NCBI RefSeq assembly: GCF_051401765.1
Contig: NC_135068.1
Span: 558,001 to 622,000, forward strand
Source of the DNA: Calliopsis andreniformis
Taxonomy: Eukaryota > Arthropoda > Insecta > Hymenoptera > Andrenidae
Direction of reading: 5' to 3'
DNA length: 64,000 bases
The notes under the pieces are model-generated. The model did no database searches. It had not been told where the DNA came from and saw only the letters and a program-made list of their open reading frames with translations. The position numbers were made by a program, and so were the translations under genes. Of the stretch, positions 49,982-62,120 are shown one piece after another (the first letter of the stretch is position 1; each line of letters opens with the position of its first letter).

Positions 49982-51854
49982 CTGTTGTATTTTTATTGTA
50001 TTTTATGCTTCTGGCGTTGACTTCTAAGGCCCGAGCTATTCGATTTGGTGGAGCAACGAGCTAGAGTAAAGCCTAGGTTGCCCGGAACAAAGAAATCACC
50101 ATTACTTTCACACTGGTTGCAATTATTTCTATTATTCGATGGAAAAACCGTTGTATTTTTATTGTATTTTATGCTTCCGGCGTTGACATCTAGGGCCTTA
50201 ACAATTCGATGTGGTGGAGCAACGCCCTAGAGTGAAGCCTAGGTAGCCCGGAACGTAGAAATGACCAATAGTTTCACACTGGTTGCAATTATTCCTTTTA
50301 TACGATGGAAAAACTGTTGTATTTATATTGTATTTTATGCTTCTGGTGTTGACACATTAGGCCCTAACTATTCGATGTGGTGGATCCACGCCCTAGAGTG
50401 AAGCCTAGGTTGACCGGAACGTAGAAATAACCATTAATTTCACACTGGTTGCAATTACTCCTGTTATTCAATGGAAAAACTGTTGCATTTTTATTGTATT
50501 TTATGCTTCTGGCGTTGACTTCTAAGGCCCGAGCTATTCGATCTTGTGAAGCATCGCCCCAGAGTGAAGCCTAGGTCGCCCGAAACGTAGAAATGACTAT
50601 TACTTTCACACTTGTTGCATTTATTCCGTTTATACGATGGAAAAACTGCTGTATTTATATTGCATTTTATGCTCCTGGCGTTGACTTCCAAGGCCCTAAC
50701 AATTCGATGTTGTGGAGCAACGCCCTAGAGCGAAGCCTAGGTTGCCCGGAACGTAGAAATGATCATTAGTTTCACACTGGTTGCAATTATTCCTGTTATA
50801 GGATGGACAGTCTGTTGTATTTTTGTTGCACTTTATGCTTCTGGCGTTGACTTCTAAGGCCCGAGCTATTCAATCTGGTGAAGCATCGCCCCACAGTGAT
50901 GTGTAGGTTGGCCTGAACGTAGAAATGATCATTATCTTCACACTGGTTGCAATTATTCCTTTTATACGATGGAAAAACTGTTGTAATTATAATGTATTTT
51001 ATGCTTCTGGCGTTGACATCTAAGACTCTAACTATTCGACCTGGTGGAACAACGCCCTAGAGTGAAGACTAGGTTGCCCGGAACGTAGAAATAACCATTA
51101 ATTTCACACTGGTTGCAATTACTCCTGTTATACAATGGAAAAACTATTGTATTTTTATTGTATTTTATGCTTCTGGCGTTGACTTCTAAGGCCCTAACTA
51201 TTCGATGTGGTGGAGCAACGCCCTAGAGTGAAGCCTAGGTTGCCCGGAGCGTAGAAATAACCATTAATTTCACACTGGTTGCAATTACTCCTGTTATACA
51301 ATGGAAATCTGTTGTATTTTTATTGTATTTTATGCTTCTGGCGTTGACTTCTAAGGCCCGAGCTATTCGATTTGGTGGAGCAACGAGCTAGAGTGAAGCC
51401 TAGGATTCCCGGAACGTAGAAATGAATATTACTTTCACACTGGTTGCAATTATTTTTATTATACTATGGAAAAACTGTTGTATTTTTATTGTATTTTATG
51501 CTTCTGGCGTTGACTTCTAAGGCCCGAGGTATTCGATCTTGTCAAGCATCGCCCCCGAGTGAAGCCTAGGTCGCCCGAAACGTAGAAATGACCATTACTT
51601 TCACACTGGTTGCAATTATTCCTTTTATACGATGGAAAGACTGTTGCATTTATATTGTGCTTTATGCTTCTGGCGTTGACTTCTAAGGCCTGAGTTCTTC
51701 GATTTGGTGGAACAAGGAGCTAGAGTGAAGCCTAGGTTGCCCGGAACGTAGAAATGACCATTACTTTCACACTGGTTGCAATTATTCCTTTTATAGGATG
51801 GAAAAACTGTTGTATTTATATTGCATTTCATGGTTCTGGCGTTGACTTCTAAGG

Positions 51855-52636
51855 ACCGAGCTATTCGATCTTGTGAAGCATCGCCCTAGAGTGAAGCCAA
51901 GGTCGCCCGAAACGCAGAAATAACCATTACTTTCACACTGGTTGCAATTATTCCTTTTATACGATGGAAAAACTGTTGTATTTATATTGTATTTTATGTT
52001 TCTGGCGTTGACACATAAGGCCCTAACTATACGATGTGATGGAGCAACGCCCTAGAGTGAAGCCGAGGTTGCCCGGAACGTAGAAATAACCATTAATTTC
52101 ACACTGTTTGCTATTACTCCTGTTATACAATGGAAAAACTGTTGTATTTTCATTGTATTTTATGTTTCTGGCGTTGACTTTCAATGCCCGAGCTATTCGA
52201 TTCGGTGGAGCAACGAGCTAGAGTGAAGCCTAGGTTGCCCGGAACGTAGAAATAACCATTAATTTCACACTGGTTGCAATTACTCCTGTTATACCATGGA
52301 AAAACTGTTGCATTTTTATTGTTTTTTATGCTTCTGGCGTTGACTGCTAAGGCACGAGCTATTCGATTTGGTGGAGCAACGAGCTAGAGTGAAGCCTAGG
52401 TTGCCCGGAACGTAGAAATCAACATTACTTGCACACTAGTTGCAATTATTTCTATTACACGAGGGAAAAACTGTTGTATTTTTATTGTAGTTTATGCTTC
52501 TGGCGTTGACTTCTAAGGCCCGAGCTATTCGATCTGGTGGAGCGACGCCCTAGAGTTAAGCCAAGGTTGCCCGGAACGTAGAAATAACCATTAATTTCAC
52601 ACTGGTTGCAGTTACTCCTGTTATACCATGGAAAAA
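51855..52636. repeat. Five-monomer module M5, occurrence 4
   Basis: M5 in copy 2 of the 27-monomer unit, corresponding to occurrence 2. It has a private GAGTTAAGCC where the other copies have GAGTGAAGCC. Confidence 0.85.
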
Positions 52637-53541
52637 CTGTTGTACTTTTATTGTATTTTATGCTTCTGGTGTTGACTTCTAAGGCCCGAGCTATTCGATT
52701 TGGTGCAGCAGCGCCCTAAAGTGAAACCTTGGTTTTCCGGAACGTAGAAATAAACATTAATTGCACACTGGCTGCACTTACTCCTGTTATACGATGGAAA
52801 AACTGTTGTATGTTTATTGTATTTTATGCTTCTGGCGTTGAATTCTGAGAACCTAGCTATTCGATATGTTGGAGCAACGCCCTAGAGTGAAGCCTAGGTT
52901 GCCCGGAACGTAGAAATGAGCATTACTTTCACACTGGTTGCAATTATTTCTATTGTACGATGGAAAAACTGTTGTATTTTTATTGCATTTTATGCTTCTG
53001 GCGTTGACTTCTAAGGCACCAGGTATTCGATCTGGTGAAGCATCGCCCTAGAGTGAAGACCAGGTAGCCCGGAACGTAGAAATGGCAATTAGTTTCACAC
53101 TGGTTGCAATTATTACTGTTATACGATGGAAGAGGTGTTGCATTTTTACTGTATTTTATGCTTCTGGCGTTGACTTCTAACGCACCAGCTATTCGATCTG
53201 GTGAAGCGTTGCCCTAGAGTGAATACCAGGTTGCCCGGAACGTAGACATGACCATGAGTTTCACACTGGTTGCAATTATTACTGTTATACGATGAAAAGT
53301 CTGTTGTATTTTTAATGCATTTCATGATTCTGGCGCTGACCTCAAAGGCCCGAGCTAGTCGATCTTGTGAAGTATCGCCCTAGAGTGAAGCCTAGGTCGC
53401 CCGAAACATAGAAATGACCATTACTTTCACACTGTTTGCAATTATTCCTTTTATACGATGGAAAAGCTGTTGTATTTATATTGCTTTTTATGCTTCTGGC
53501 GATGACACCTAAGGCCCTAACTATTCGATGTGGTGGAGCAA

Positions 53542-55704
53542 CGACCTAGAGTGAAGCCTAGGTTGCCCGCAACGTTGAAATAACGATTAATTTCACACTG
53601 GTTGCAATTACTCCTGTTAAAAATGGAAAAATTTGTTGTATTTTTATTTTATTTTGTGCTTCCGGCGTTGACATCTAGGGCCCTAACAATTCGATGTGGT
53701 GGAGCAACGCCCTAGAGTGAAGCCTAGGTAGCCCGGAACGTAGAAATGACCAATAGTTTCACACTGGTTGCAATTATTCCTTTTATACGATGGAAAAACT
53801 GTTGTATTTATATTGTATTTTATGCTTCTGGCGTTGACACATTAGGCCCTAACTATTCGATGTGGTGGATCCACGCCCTAGAGTGAAGCCTAGGTTGACC
53901 GGAACGTAGAAATAACCATTAATTTCACACTGGTTGCAATTACTCCTGTTATTCAATGGAAAAACTGTTGCATTTTTATTGTATTTTATGCTTCTGGCGT
54001 TTACTTCTAAGGCCCGAGCTATTCGATTTGGTGGAGCAACGAGCTAGAGTGAAGCCTAGGATTCCCGGAACGTAGAAATGAACATTACTTTCACACTGGT
54101 TGCAATTACCTCTATTATACTATGGAAAAACTGTTGTATTTTTATTGTATTTTATGTTTCTGGCGTTGACTTCTAAGGCCCGAGCTATTCGATCTTGTGA
54201 AGCATCGCCCCAGAGTGAAGCCTAGGTCGCCCGAAACGTAGAAATGACTATTACTTTCACACTTGTTGCATTTATTCCGTTTATACGATGGAAAAACTGC
54301 TGTATTTATATTGCATTTTATGCTCCTGGCGTTGACATCCAAGGCCCTAACAATTCGATGTTGTGGAGCAACGCCCTAGAGCGAAGCCTAGGTTGCCCGG
54401 AACGTAGAAATGATCATTAGTTTCACACTGGTTGCAATTATTCCTTTTATACGATGGAAAGACTGTTGTATTTATATTGTATTTTATGCTTCTGGCGTCG
54501 ACTTCTAAGGCCTGAGTTCTTCGATTTGGTGGAACAAGGAGCTAGAGTGAAGCCTAGGTTGCCCGGAACGTAGAAATGACCATTACTTTCACACTGGTTG
54601 CAATTATTCCTTTTATAGGATGGAAAAACTGTTGTATTTATATTGCATTTCATGGTTCTGGCGTTGACTTCTAAGGCCCGAGCTATTCGATCTTGTGAAG
54701 CATCGCCCTACAGTGAAGCCAAGGTCGCCCGAAACGCAGAAATAACCATTACTTTCACACTGGTTGCAATTATTCCTTTTATACGATGGAAAAACTGTTG
54801 TATTTATATTGTATTTTATGTTTCTGGCGTTGACACATAAGGCCCTAACTATACGATGTGATGGAGCAACGCCCTAGAGTGAAGCCGAGGTTGCCCGGAA
54901 CGTAGAAATAACCATTAATTTCACACTGTTTGCTATTACTCCTGTTATACAATGGAAAAACTGTTGTATTTTCATTGTATTTTATGCTTCTGGCGTAGAC
55001 TTCTAAGGCCCGATCTATACGATCTCATGAAGCATCGCCCTAGAGTGAAGCCTTGGTTCCCCAGAACGTAGAAATAACCATTAATTTCACAATGGTTGCA
55101 ACTACTCCGGTTATACAATGGAAAAACTGTTGTATTTTTATTGTATTTTATGCTTCTGGTGTTGTCTTCTAAAGCCCGAGGTATTCGATTTGGTGAAGCA
55201 TCGCCCTAGAGTGAATCCTAGGTTTGGCGGGACGTAGAAATACCCATTAATTTCACACTGGTTGCAATTACTCCTGTTATACGATGGAAAAACTGTTGTA
55301 TTTTTATTGTATTTTGTGCTTCTGGCGTTGACATCTAAGGCCCGAGCTATTCGATGTGGTGGAGCAACGAGCTAGAGTGAAGCCTACTTTGCCCGGAACG
55401 TAGAAATGATCATTAATTTCACACTGGTTGCAATTACTCCTGTCATACAATGGAAGAACTGCTGTATTTCTATTGTATTTCATGCTTCTGGCGTTGACTT
55501 CTAAGGTCCGAGCTATCCGATCTTGTGAAGCATCGCCCTAGTGTGAGAACTAGGTTGCCCGGAACGTAGAAATAACCACTAATTTCACACTGGTTGTAAT
55601 TACTCCTGTTATACAATGGAAAAACTGTTGTATTTTTATTGCATTTTACGCTTCTGGCGTTGACTTCTAAGGCCCGAGCTCTTGGATTTGGTGGAGCGAC
55701 GCCC
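53542..55704. repeat. Rearranged piece between higher-order copies
   Basis: A mosaic. 53,670-54,435 resembles P at offset about 3,651 from 50,019-50,784. At about 54,435 it jumps five monomers ahead (offset becomes 2,822, matching 51,613 onward). From 54,677 a left M5 fragment follows, and from 54,981 block K begins. It also holds a GGAAAAATTTGTTG variant monomer near 53,625. Confidence 0.78.
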
Positions 55705-55738
55705 TAGTGTGAAGCCTAGGTTGCCCGGAACGTAGAAA
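54981..55738. repeat. Block K, left-part copy in the 44.6-62.1 kb region
   Basis: Copy of 41,870-42,793 with one fewer monomer. It is flanked on the left by a truncated five-monomer module (about 54,677-54,980) and on the right by the start of the 51,058-type block, so it is a piece of one region embedded in another. Confidence 0.8.
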
Positions 55739-58700
55739 TAACCATTAATTTCACACTGGTTGCAATTACTCCTGTTATACAATGGAAAAACTATTGTATT
55801 TTTATTGTATTTTATGCTTCTGGCGTTGACTTCTAAGGCCCTAACTATTCGATGTGGTGGAGCAACGCCCTAGAGTGAAGCCTAGGTTGCCCGGAGCGTA
55901 GAAATAACCATTAATTTCACACTGGTTGCAATTACTCCTGTTATACAATGGAAATCTGTTGTATTTTTATTGTATTTTATGCTTCTGGCGTTGACTTCTA
56001 AGGCCCGAGCTATTCGATTTGGTGGAGCAACGAGCTAGAGTGAAGCCTAGGATTCCCGGAACGTAGAAATGAATATTACTTTCACACTGGTTGCAATTAT
56101 TTTTATTATACTATGGAAAAACTCTTGTATTTTTATTGTATTTTATGCTTCTGGCGTTGACTTCTAAGGCCCGAGGTATTCGATCTTGTCAAGCATCGCC
56201 CCCGAGTGAAGCCTAGGTCGCCCGAAACGTAGAAATGACCATTACTTTCACACTGGTTGCAATTATTCCTTTTATACGATGGAAAGACTGTTGCATTTAT
56301 ATTGTGCTTTATGCTTCTGGCGTTGACTTCTAAGGCCTGAGTTCTTCGATTTGGTGGAACAAGGAGCTAGAGTGAAGCCTAGGTTGCCCGGAACGTAGAA
56401 ATGACCATTACTTTCACACTGGTTGCAATTATTCCTTTTATAGGATGGAAAAACTGTTGTATTTATATTGCATTTCATGGTTCTGGCGTTGACTTCTAAG
56501 GACCGAGCTATTCGATCTTGTGAAGCATCGCCCTAGAGTGAAGCCAAGGTCGCCCGAAACGCAGAAATAACCATTACTTTCACACTGGTTGCAATTATTC
56601 CTTTTATACGATGGAAAAACTGTTGTATTTATATTGTATTTTATGTTTCTGGCGTTGACACATAAGGCCCTAACTATACGATGTGATGGAGCAACGCCCT
56701 AGAGTGAAGCCGAGGTTGCCCGGAACGTAGAAATAACCATTAATTTCACACTGTTTGCTATTACTCCTGTTATACAATGGAAAAACTGTTGTATTTTCAT
56801 TGTATTTTATGTTTCTGGCGTTGACTTTCAATGCCCGAGCTATTCGATTCGGTGGAGCAACGAGCTAGAGTGAAGCCTAGGTTGCCCGGAACGTAGAAAT
56901 AACCATTAATTTCACACTGGTTGCAATTACTCCTGTTATACCATGGAAAAACTGTTGCATTTTTATTGTTTTTTATGCTTCTGGCGTTGACTGCTAAGGC
57001 ACGAGCTATTCGATTTGGTGGAGCAACGAGCTAGAGTGAAGCCTAGGTTGCCCGGAACGTAGAAATCAACATTACTTGCACACTAGTTGCAATTATTTCT
57101 ATTACACGAGGGAAAAACTGTTGTATTTTTATTGTAGTTTATGCTTCTGGCGTTGACTTCTAAGGCCCGAGCTATTCGATCTGGTGGAGCGACGCCCTAG
57201 AGTGAAGCCAAGGTTGCCCGGAACGTAGAAATAACCATTAATTTCACACTGGTTGCAGTTACTCCTGTTATACCATGGAAAAACTGTTGTACTTTTATTG
57301 TATTTTATGCTTCTGGTGTTGACTTCTAAGGCCCGAGCTATTCGATTTGGTGCAGCAGCGCCCTAAAGTGAAACCTTGGTTTTCCGGAACGTAGAAATAA
57401 ACATTAATTGCACACTGGCTGCACTTACTCCTTTTATACGATGGAAAAACTGTTGTATGTTTATTGTATTTTATGCTTCTGGCGTTGAATTCTGAGAACC
57501 TAGCTATTCGATATGTTGGAGCAACGCCCTAGAGTGAAGCCTAGGTTGCCCGGAACGTAGAAATGAGCATTACTTTCACACTGGTTGCAATTATTTCTAT
57601 TGTACGATGGAAAAACTGTTGTATTTTTATTGCATTTTATGCTTCTGGCGTTGACTTCTAAGGCACCAGGTATTCGATCTGGTGAAGCATCGCCCTAGAG
57701 TGAAGACCAGGTAGCCCGGAACGTAGAAATGGCAATTAGTTTCACACTGGTTGCAATTATTACTGTTATACGATGGAAGAGGTGTTGCATTTTTACTGTA
57801 TTTTATGCTTCTGGCGTTGACTTCTAACGCACCAGCTATTCGATCTGGTGAAGCGTTGCCCTAGAGTGAATACCAGGTTGCCCGGAACGTAGACATGACC
57901 ATGAGTTTCACACTGGTTGCAATTATTACTGTTATACGATGAAAAGTCTGTTGTATTTTTAATGCATTTCATGATTCTGGCGCTGACCTCAAAGGCCCGA
58001 GCTAGTCGATCTTGTGAAGTATCGCCCTAGAGTGAAGCCTAGGTCGCCCGAAACATAGAAATGACCATTACTTTCACACTGTTTGCAATTATTCCTTTTA
58101 TACGATGGAAAAGCTGTTGTATTTATATTGCTTTTTATGCTTCTGGCGATGACACCTAAGGCCCTAACTATTCGATGTGGTGGAGCAACGACCTAGAGTG
58201 AAGCCTAGGTTGCCCGCAACGTTGAAATAACGATTAATTTCACACTGGTTGCAATTACTCCTGTTAAAAATGGAAAAATTTGTTGTATTTTTATTTTATT
58301 TTGTGCTTCCGGCGTTGACATCTAGGGCCCTAACAATTCGATGTGGTGGAGCAACGCCCTAGAGTGAAGCCTAGGTAGCCCGGAACGTAGAAATGACCAA
58401 TAGTTTCACACTGGTTGCAATTATTCCTTTTATACGATGGAAAAACTGTTGTATTTATATTGTATTTTATGCTTCTGGCGTTGACACATTAGGCCCTAAC
58501 TATTCGATGTGGTGGATCCACGCCCTAGAGTGAAGCCTAGGTTGACCGGAACGTAGAAATAACCATTAATTTCACACTGGTTGCAATTACTCCTGTTATT
58601 CAATGGAAAAACTGTTGCATTTTTATTGTATTTTATGCTTCTGGCGTTTACTTCTAAGGCCCGAGCTATTCGATTTGGTGGAGCAACGAGCTAGAGTGAA

Positions 58701-58800
58701 GCCTAGGATTCCCGGAACGTAGAAATGAACATTACTTTCACACTGGTTGCAATTACCTCTATTATACTATGGAAAAACTGTTGTATTTTTATTGTATTTT
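55705..58800. repeat. 3.1-kb higher-order copy (partner 51,058-54,153)
   Basis: Matches 51,058-54,153 at an offset of 4,647 bp (28 monomers less one base). It therefore copies part of P, M5, Q and also the non-unit sequence after 53,541. Few differences were seen (for example GTGCACTTACTCCTTTTATACG against CTGTTATACG at about 57,430). It ends near 58,800, where TTTTATGGTTCTGG replaces TTTTATGTTTCTGG. Confidence 0.85.
56502..57283. repeat. Five-monomer module M5, occurrence 5
   Basis: M5 in the third, shifted copy (55,705-58,800). Truncated M5 pieces also occur at about 54,677-54,980 and 58,825-59,050 (left parts) and 60,757-61,280 (right part). The module has thus been broken at several different points. 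Confidence 0.82.
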
Positions 58801-59051
58801 ATGGTTCTGGCGTTGACTTCTAAGGCCCGAGCTATTCGATCTTGTGAAGCATCGCCCTAGAGTGAAGCCAAGGTCGCCCGAAACGCAGAAATAACCATTA
58901 CTTTCACACTGGTTGCAACTATTCCTTTTATACGATGGAAAAACTGTTGTATTTATATTGTATTTTATGTTTCTGGCGTTGACACATAAGGCCCTAACTA
59001 TACGATGTGATGGAGCAACGCCCTAGAGTGAAGCCGAGGTTGCCCGGAACG

Positions 59052-60757
59052 TAGAAATAACCATTAATTTCACACTGGTTGCAATTACTCCTGTTATACG
59101 ATGGAAAAACTGTTGTATTTTTATTGTATTTTGTGCTTCTGGCGTTGACATCTAAGGCCCGAGCTATTCGATGTGGTGGAGCAACGAGCTAGAGTGAAGC
59201 CTACTTTGCCCGGAACGTAGAAATGATCATTAATTTCACACTGGTTGCAATTACTCCTGTCATACAATGGAAGAACTGCTGTATTTCTATTGTATTTTAT
59301 GCTTCTGGCGTTGACTTCTAAGGTCCGAGCTATCCGATCTTGTGAAGCATCGCCCTAGTGTGAGAACTAGGTTGCCCGGAACGTAGAAATAACCACTAAT
59401 TTCACACTGGTTGTAATTACTCCTGTTATACAATGGAAAAACTGTTGTATTTTTATTGCATTTTACGCTTCTGGCGTTGACTTCTAAGGCCCGAGCTCTT
59501 GGATTTGGTGGAGCGACGCCCTAGTGTGAAGCTTAGGTTGCCCGGAACGTAGAAATGAACACTACTTTCACACTGGTTGCAATTATTCCTATTATAATAA
59601 GGAAAAACTGCTGTATTTTTATTGTATTTTATACTTCTGGTGTTGACTTCTAAGGCCCGAGCTATTCGATTTGGTGCAGCAACGCCCTAGTGTGAAACCT
59701 AGGTTTCCCGGGACGTAGAAATACCCATTAATTGCACACTGGTTGCAATTACTCCTGTTTTACGATGGAGAAACTGTTGTATTTTTATTGTATTTTGTGC
59801 TTATGGCATTGTCATCTAAGGCCAGAGCTATTCGATGAGGTGAAGGAACGAGCTAGAGTGTAGCCTAGGTTGCCCGGAACGTAGAAATGACCATTACTTT
59901 CACACTGGTTGCAATTATTCCTTTTATAGGATGGAAAAACTGTTGTATTTATATTGCATTTCATGGTTCTGGCGTTGACTCCCAAGGCCCTAGCTATTCG
60001 ATGTGATGGAGCAACGCCCTAGAGTGAAGCCTAGGTTGCCGGAACGTAGAAATAACCATTAATTTCACACTGGTTGCAATTACTAAAGTTATCCAATGGA
60101 AAATCTGTTGAATTTTTATTGTATTTTATGCTTCTGGCGTTGACTTCTAATGCCCGAGCTATTCGATTTGGTGCAGCAACGATCTACAGTGAAGCCTAGG
60201 TTGCCCCGAACGTAGAAATGAACATTACTTTCACACTGGTTGCAATTATTTCTATTATACGATGGAAATACTGTTGTATTTTTATTGAATTTTATTCTTC
60301 TGGCGTTGACTTCTAAGGCCCGAACTATTCGATCTGGTGGAGCGACGCCCTAGAGTGAAGCCTAGGTTGCCGGAACGTATAAATAACCATTAATTTCACA
60401 CTGGTTGCAACTACTAAAGTTATCCAATGGAAAATCTGTTGAATTTTTATTGTATTTTGTGCTTCTGGCGTTGACTTCTAAGGTCCGAGCTATCCGATCT
60501 TGTGAAGCATCGCCCTAGAGTGAGGACTAGGTTGCCCGGAACGTAGAAATAACCAATAATTTCACACTGGTTGTAATTACTCCTGTTAAACAATGGAAAG
60601 ACTGTTGTATTTTTATTGCATTTTAAGCTTCTGGTGTTGTTTTCTAAGGCCCGAGGTATTCGATTTGGTGCAGCAACGCCATAGAGTGAAACCTAGGTTT
60701 CCCGTGGACGTAGAAATTCCCATTAATTTCACACTGGTTGCATTTACTCCTGTTATA
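59052..60757. repeat. Block K, right-part copy in the 44.6-62.1 kb region
   Basis: Copy of 42,290-43,995. To the left is a truncated five-monomer module (about 58,825-59,050). To the right, at about 60,757, the sequence switches mid-monomer to the later part of that module. Its first 490 bp also match 55,246-55,738 (offset 3,817). Confidence 0.82.
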
Positions 60758-62120
60758 CAATGGAAAAACTGTTGTATTTTCATTGTATTTTATGTTTCTG
60801 GCGTTGACTTTCAATGCCCGAGCTATTCGATTCGGTGGAGCAACGAGCTAGAGTGAAGCCTAGGTTGCCCGGAACGTAGAAATAACCATTAATTTCACAC
60901 TGGTTGCAATTACTCCTGTTATACCATGGAAAAACTGTTGCATTTTTATTGTTTTTTATGCTTCTGGCGTTGACTGCTAAGGCACGAGCTATTCGATTTG
61001 GTGGAGCAACGAGCTAGAGTGAAGCCTAGGTTGCCCGGAACGTAGAAATCAACATTACTTGCACACTAGTTGCAATTATTTCTATTACACGAGGGAAAAA
61101 CTGTTGTATTTTTATTGTAGTTTATGCTTCTGGCGTTGACTTCTAAGGCCCGAGCTATTCGATCTGGTGGAGCGACGCCCTAGAGTGAAGCCAAGGTTGC
61201 CCGGAACGTAGAAATAACCATTAATTTCACACTGGTTGCAATTACTCCTGTTATACCATGGAAAAACTGTTGTACTTTTATTGTATTTTATGCTTCTGGT
61301 GTTGACTTCTAAGGCCCGAGCTATTCGATTTGGTGCAGCAGCGCCCTAAAGTGAAACCTTGGTTTTCCGGAACGTAGAAATAAACATTAGTTGCACACTG
61401 GCTGCACTTACTCCTGTTATACGATGGAAAAACTGTTGTATGTTTATTGTATTTTATGCTTCTGGCGTTGAATTCTGAGAACCTAGCTATTCGATATGTT
61501 GGAGCAACGCCCTAGAGTGAAGACCAGGTAGCCCGGAACGTAGAAATGGCAATTAGTTTCACACTGGTTGCAATTATTACTGTTATACGATGGAAGAGGT
61601 GTTGCATTTTTACTGTATTTTATGCTTCTGGCGTTGACTTCTAACGCACCAGCTATTCGATCTGGTGAAGCGTTGCCCTAGAGTGAATACCAGGTTGCCC
61701 GGAACGTAGACATGACCATGAGTTTCACACTGGTTGCAATTATTACTGTTATACGATGAAAAGTCTGTTGTATTTTTAATGCATTTCATGATTCTGGCGC
61801 TGACCTCAAAGGCCCGAGCTAGTCGATCTTGTGAAGTATCGCCCTAGAGTGAAGCCTAGGTCGCCCGAAACATAGAAATAACCATTACTTTCACACTGGT
61901 TGCAATTATTCCTTTTATACGATGGAAAAGCTGTTGTATTTATATTGCTTTTTATGCTTCTGGCTATGACACCTAAGGCCCTAACTATTCGATGTGGTGG
62001 AGCAACGACCTAGAGTGAAGCCTAGGTTGCCCGCAACGTTGAAATAACGATTAATTTCACACTGGTTGCAATTACTCCTGTTAAAAATGGAAAAATTTGT
62101 TGTATTTTTATTTTATTTTG
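60757..62120. repeat. Higher-order copy with one-monomer deletion
   Basis: Corresponds to 56,774-58,303. The offset is 3,983 bp at the left and 3,817 bp at the right, a loss of 166 bp. The change falls at about 61,507-61,521, inside CGCCCTAGAGTGAAG, a string shared by the two monomers that were fused. Both parental monomers remain at about 57,523 and 57,690. It ends where TTTTATTTTGTGC is followed by type-A sequence. Confidence 0.83.

Larger units (their letters stand above)
49061..53541. repeat. 27-monomer higher-order unit, copy 2 (4,481 bp)
   Basis: Direct tandem copy of 44,580-49,060. At the joint, the Q end (CCCTAACTATTCGATGTGG) passes into the unit's start (GAGCAACGAGCTAGACTG) within one monomer. 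After 53,541 the sequence no longer returns to the unit start (GACCTAGAG instead of GAGCTAGAC), so no third in-register copy follows. Confidence 0.9.
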
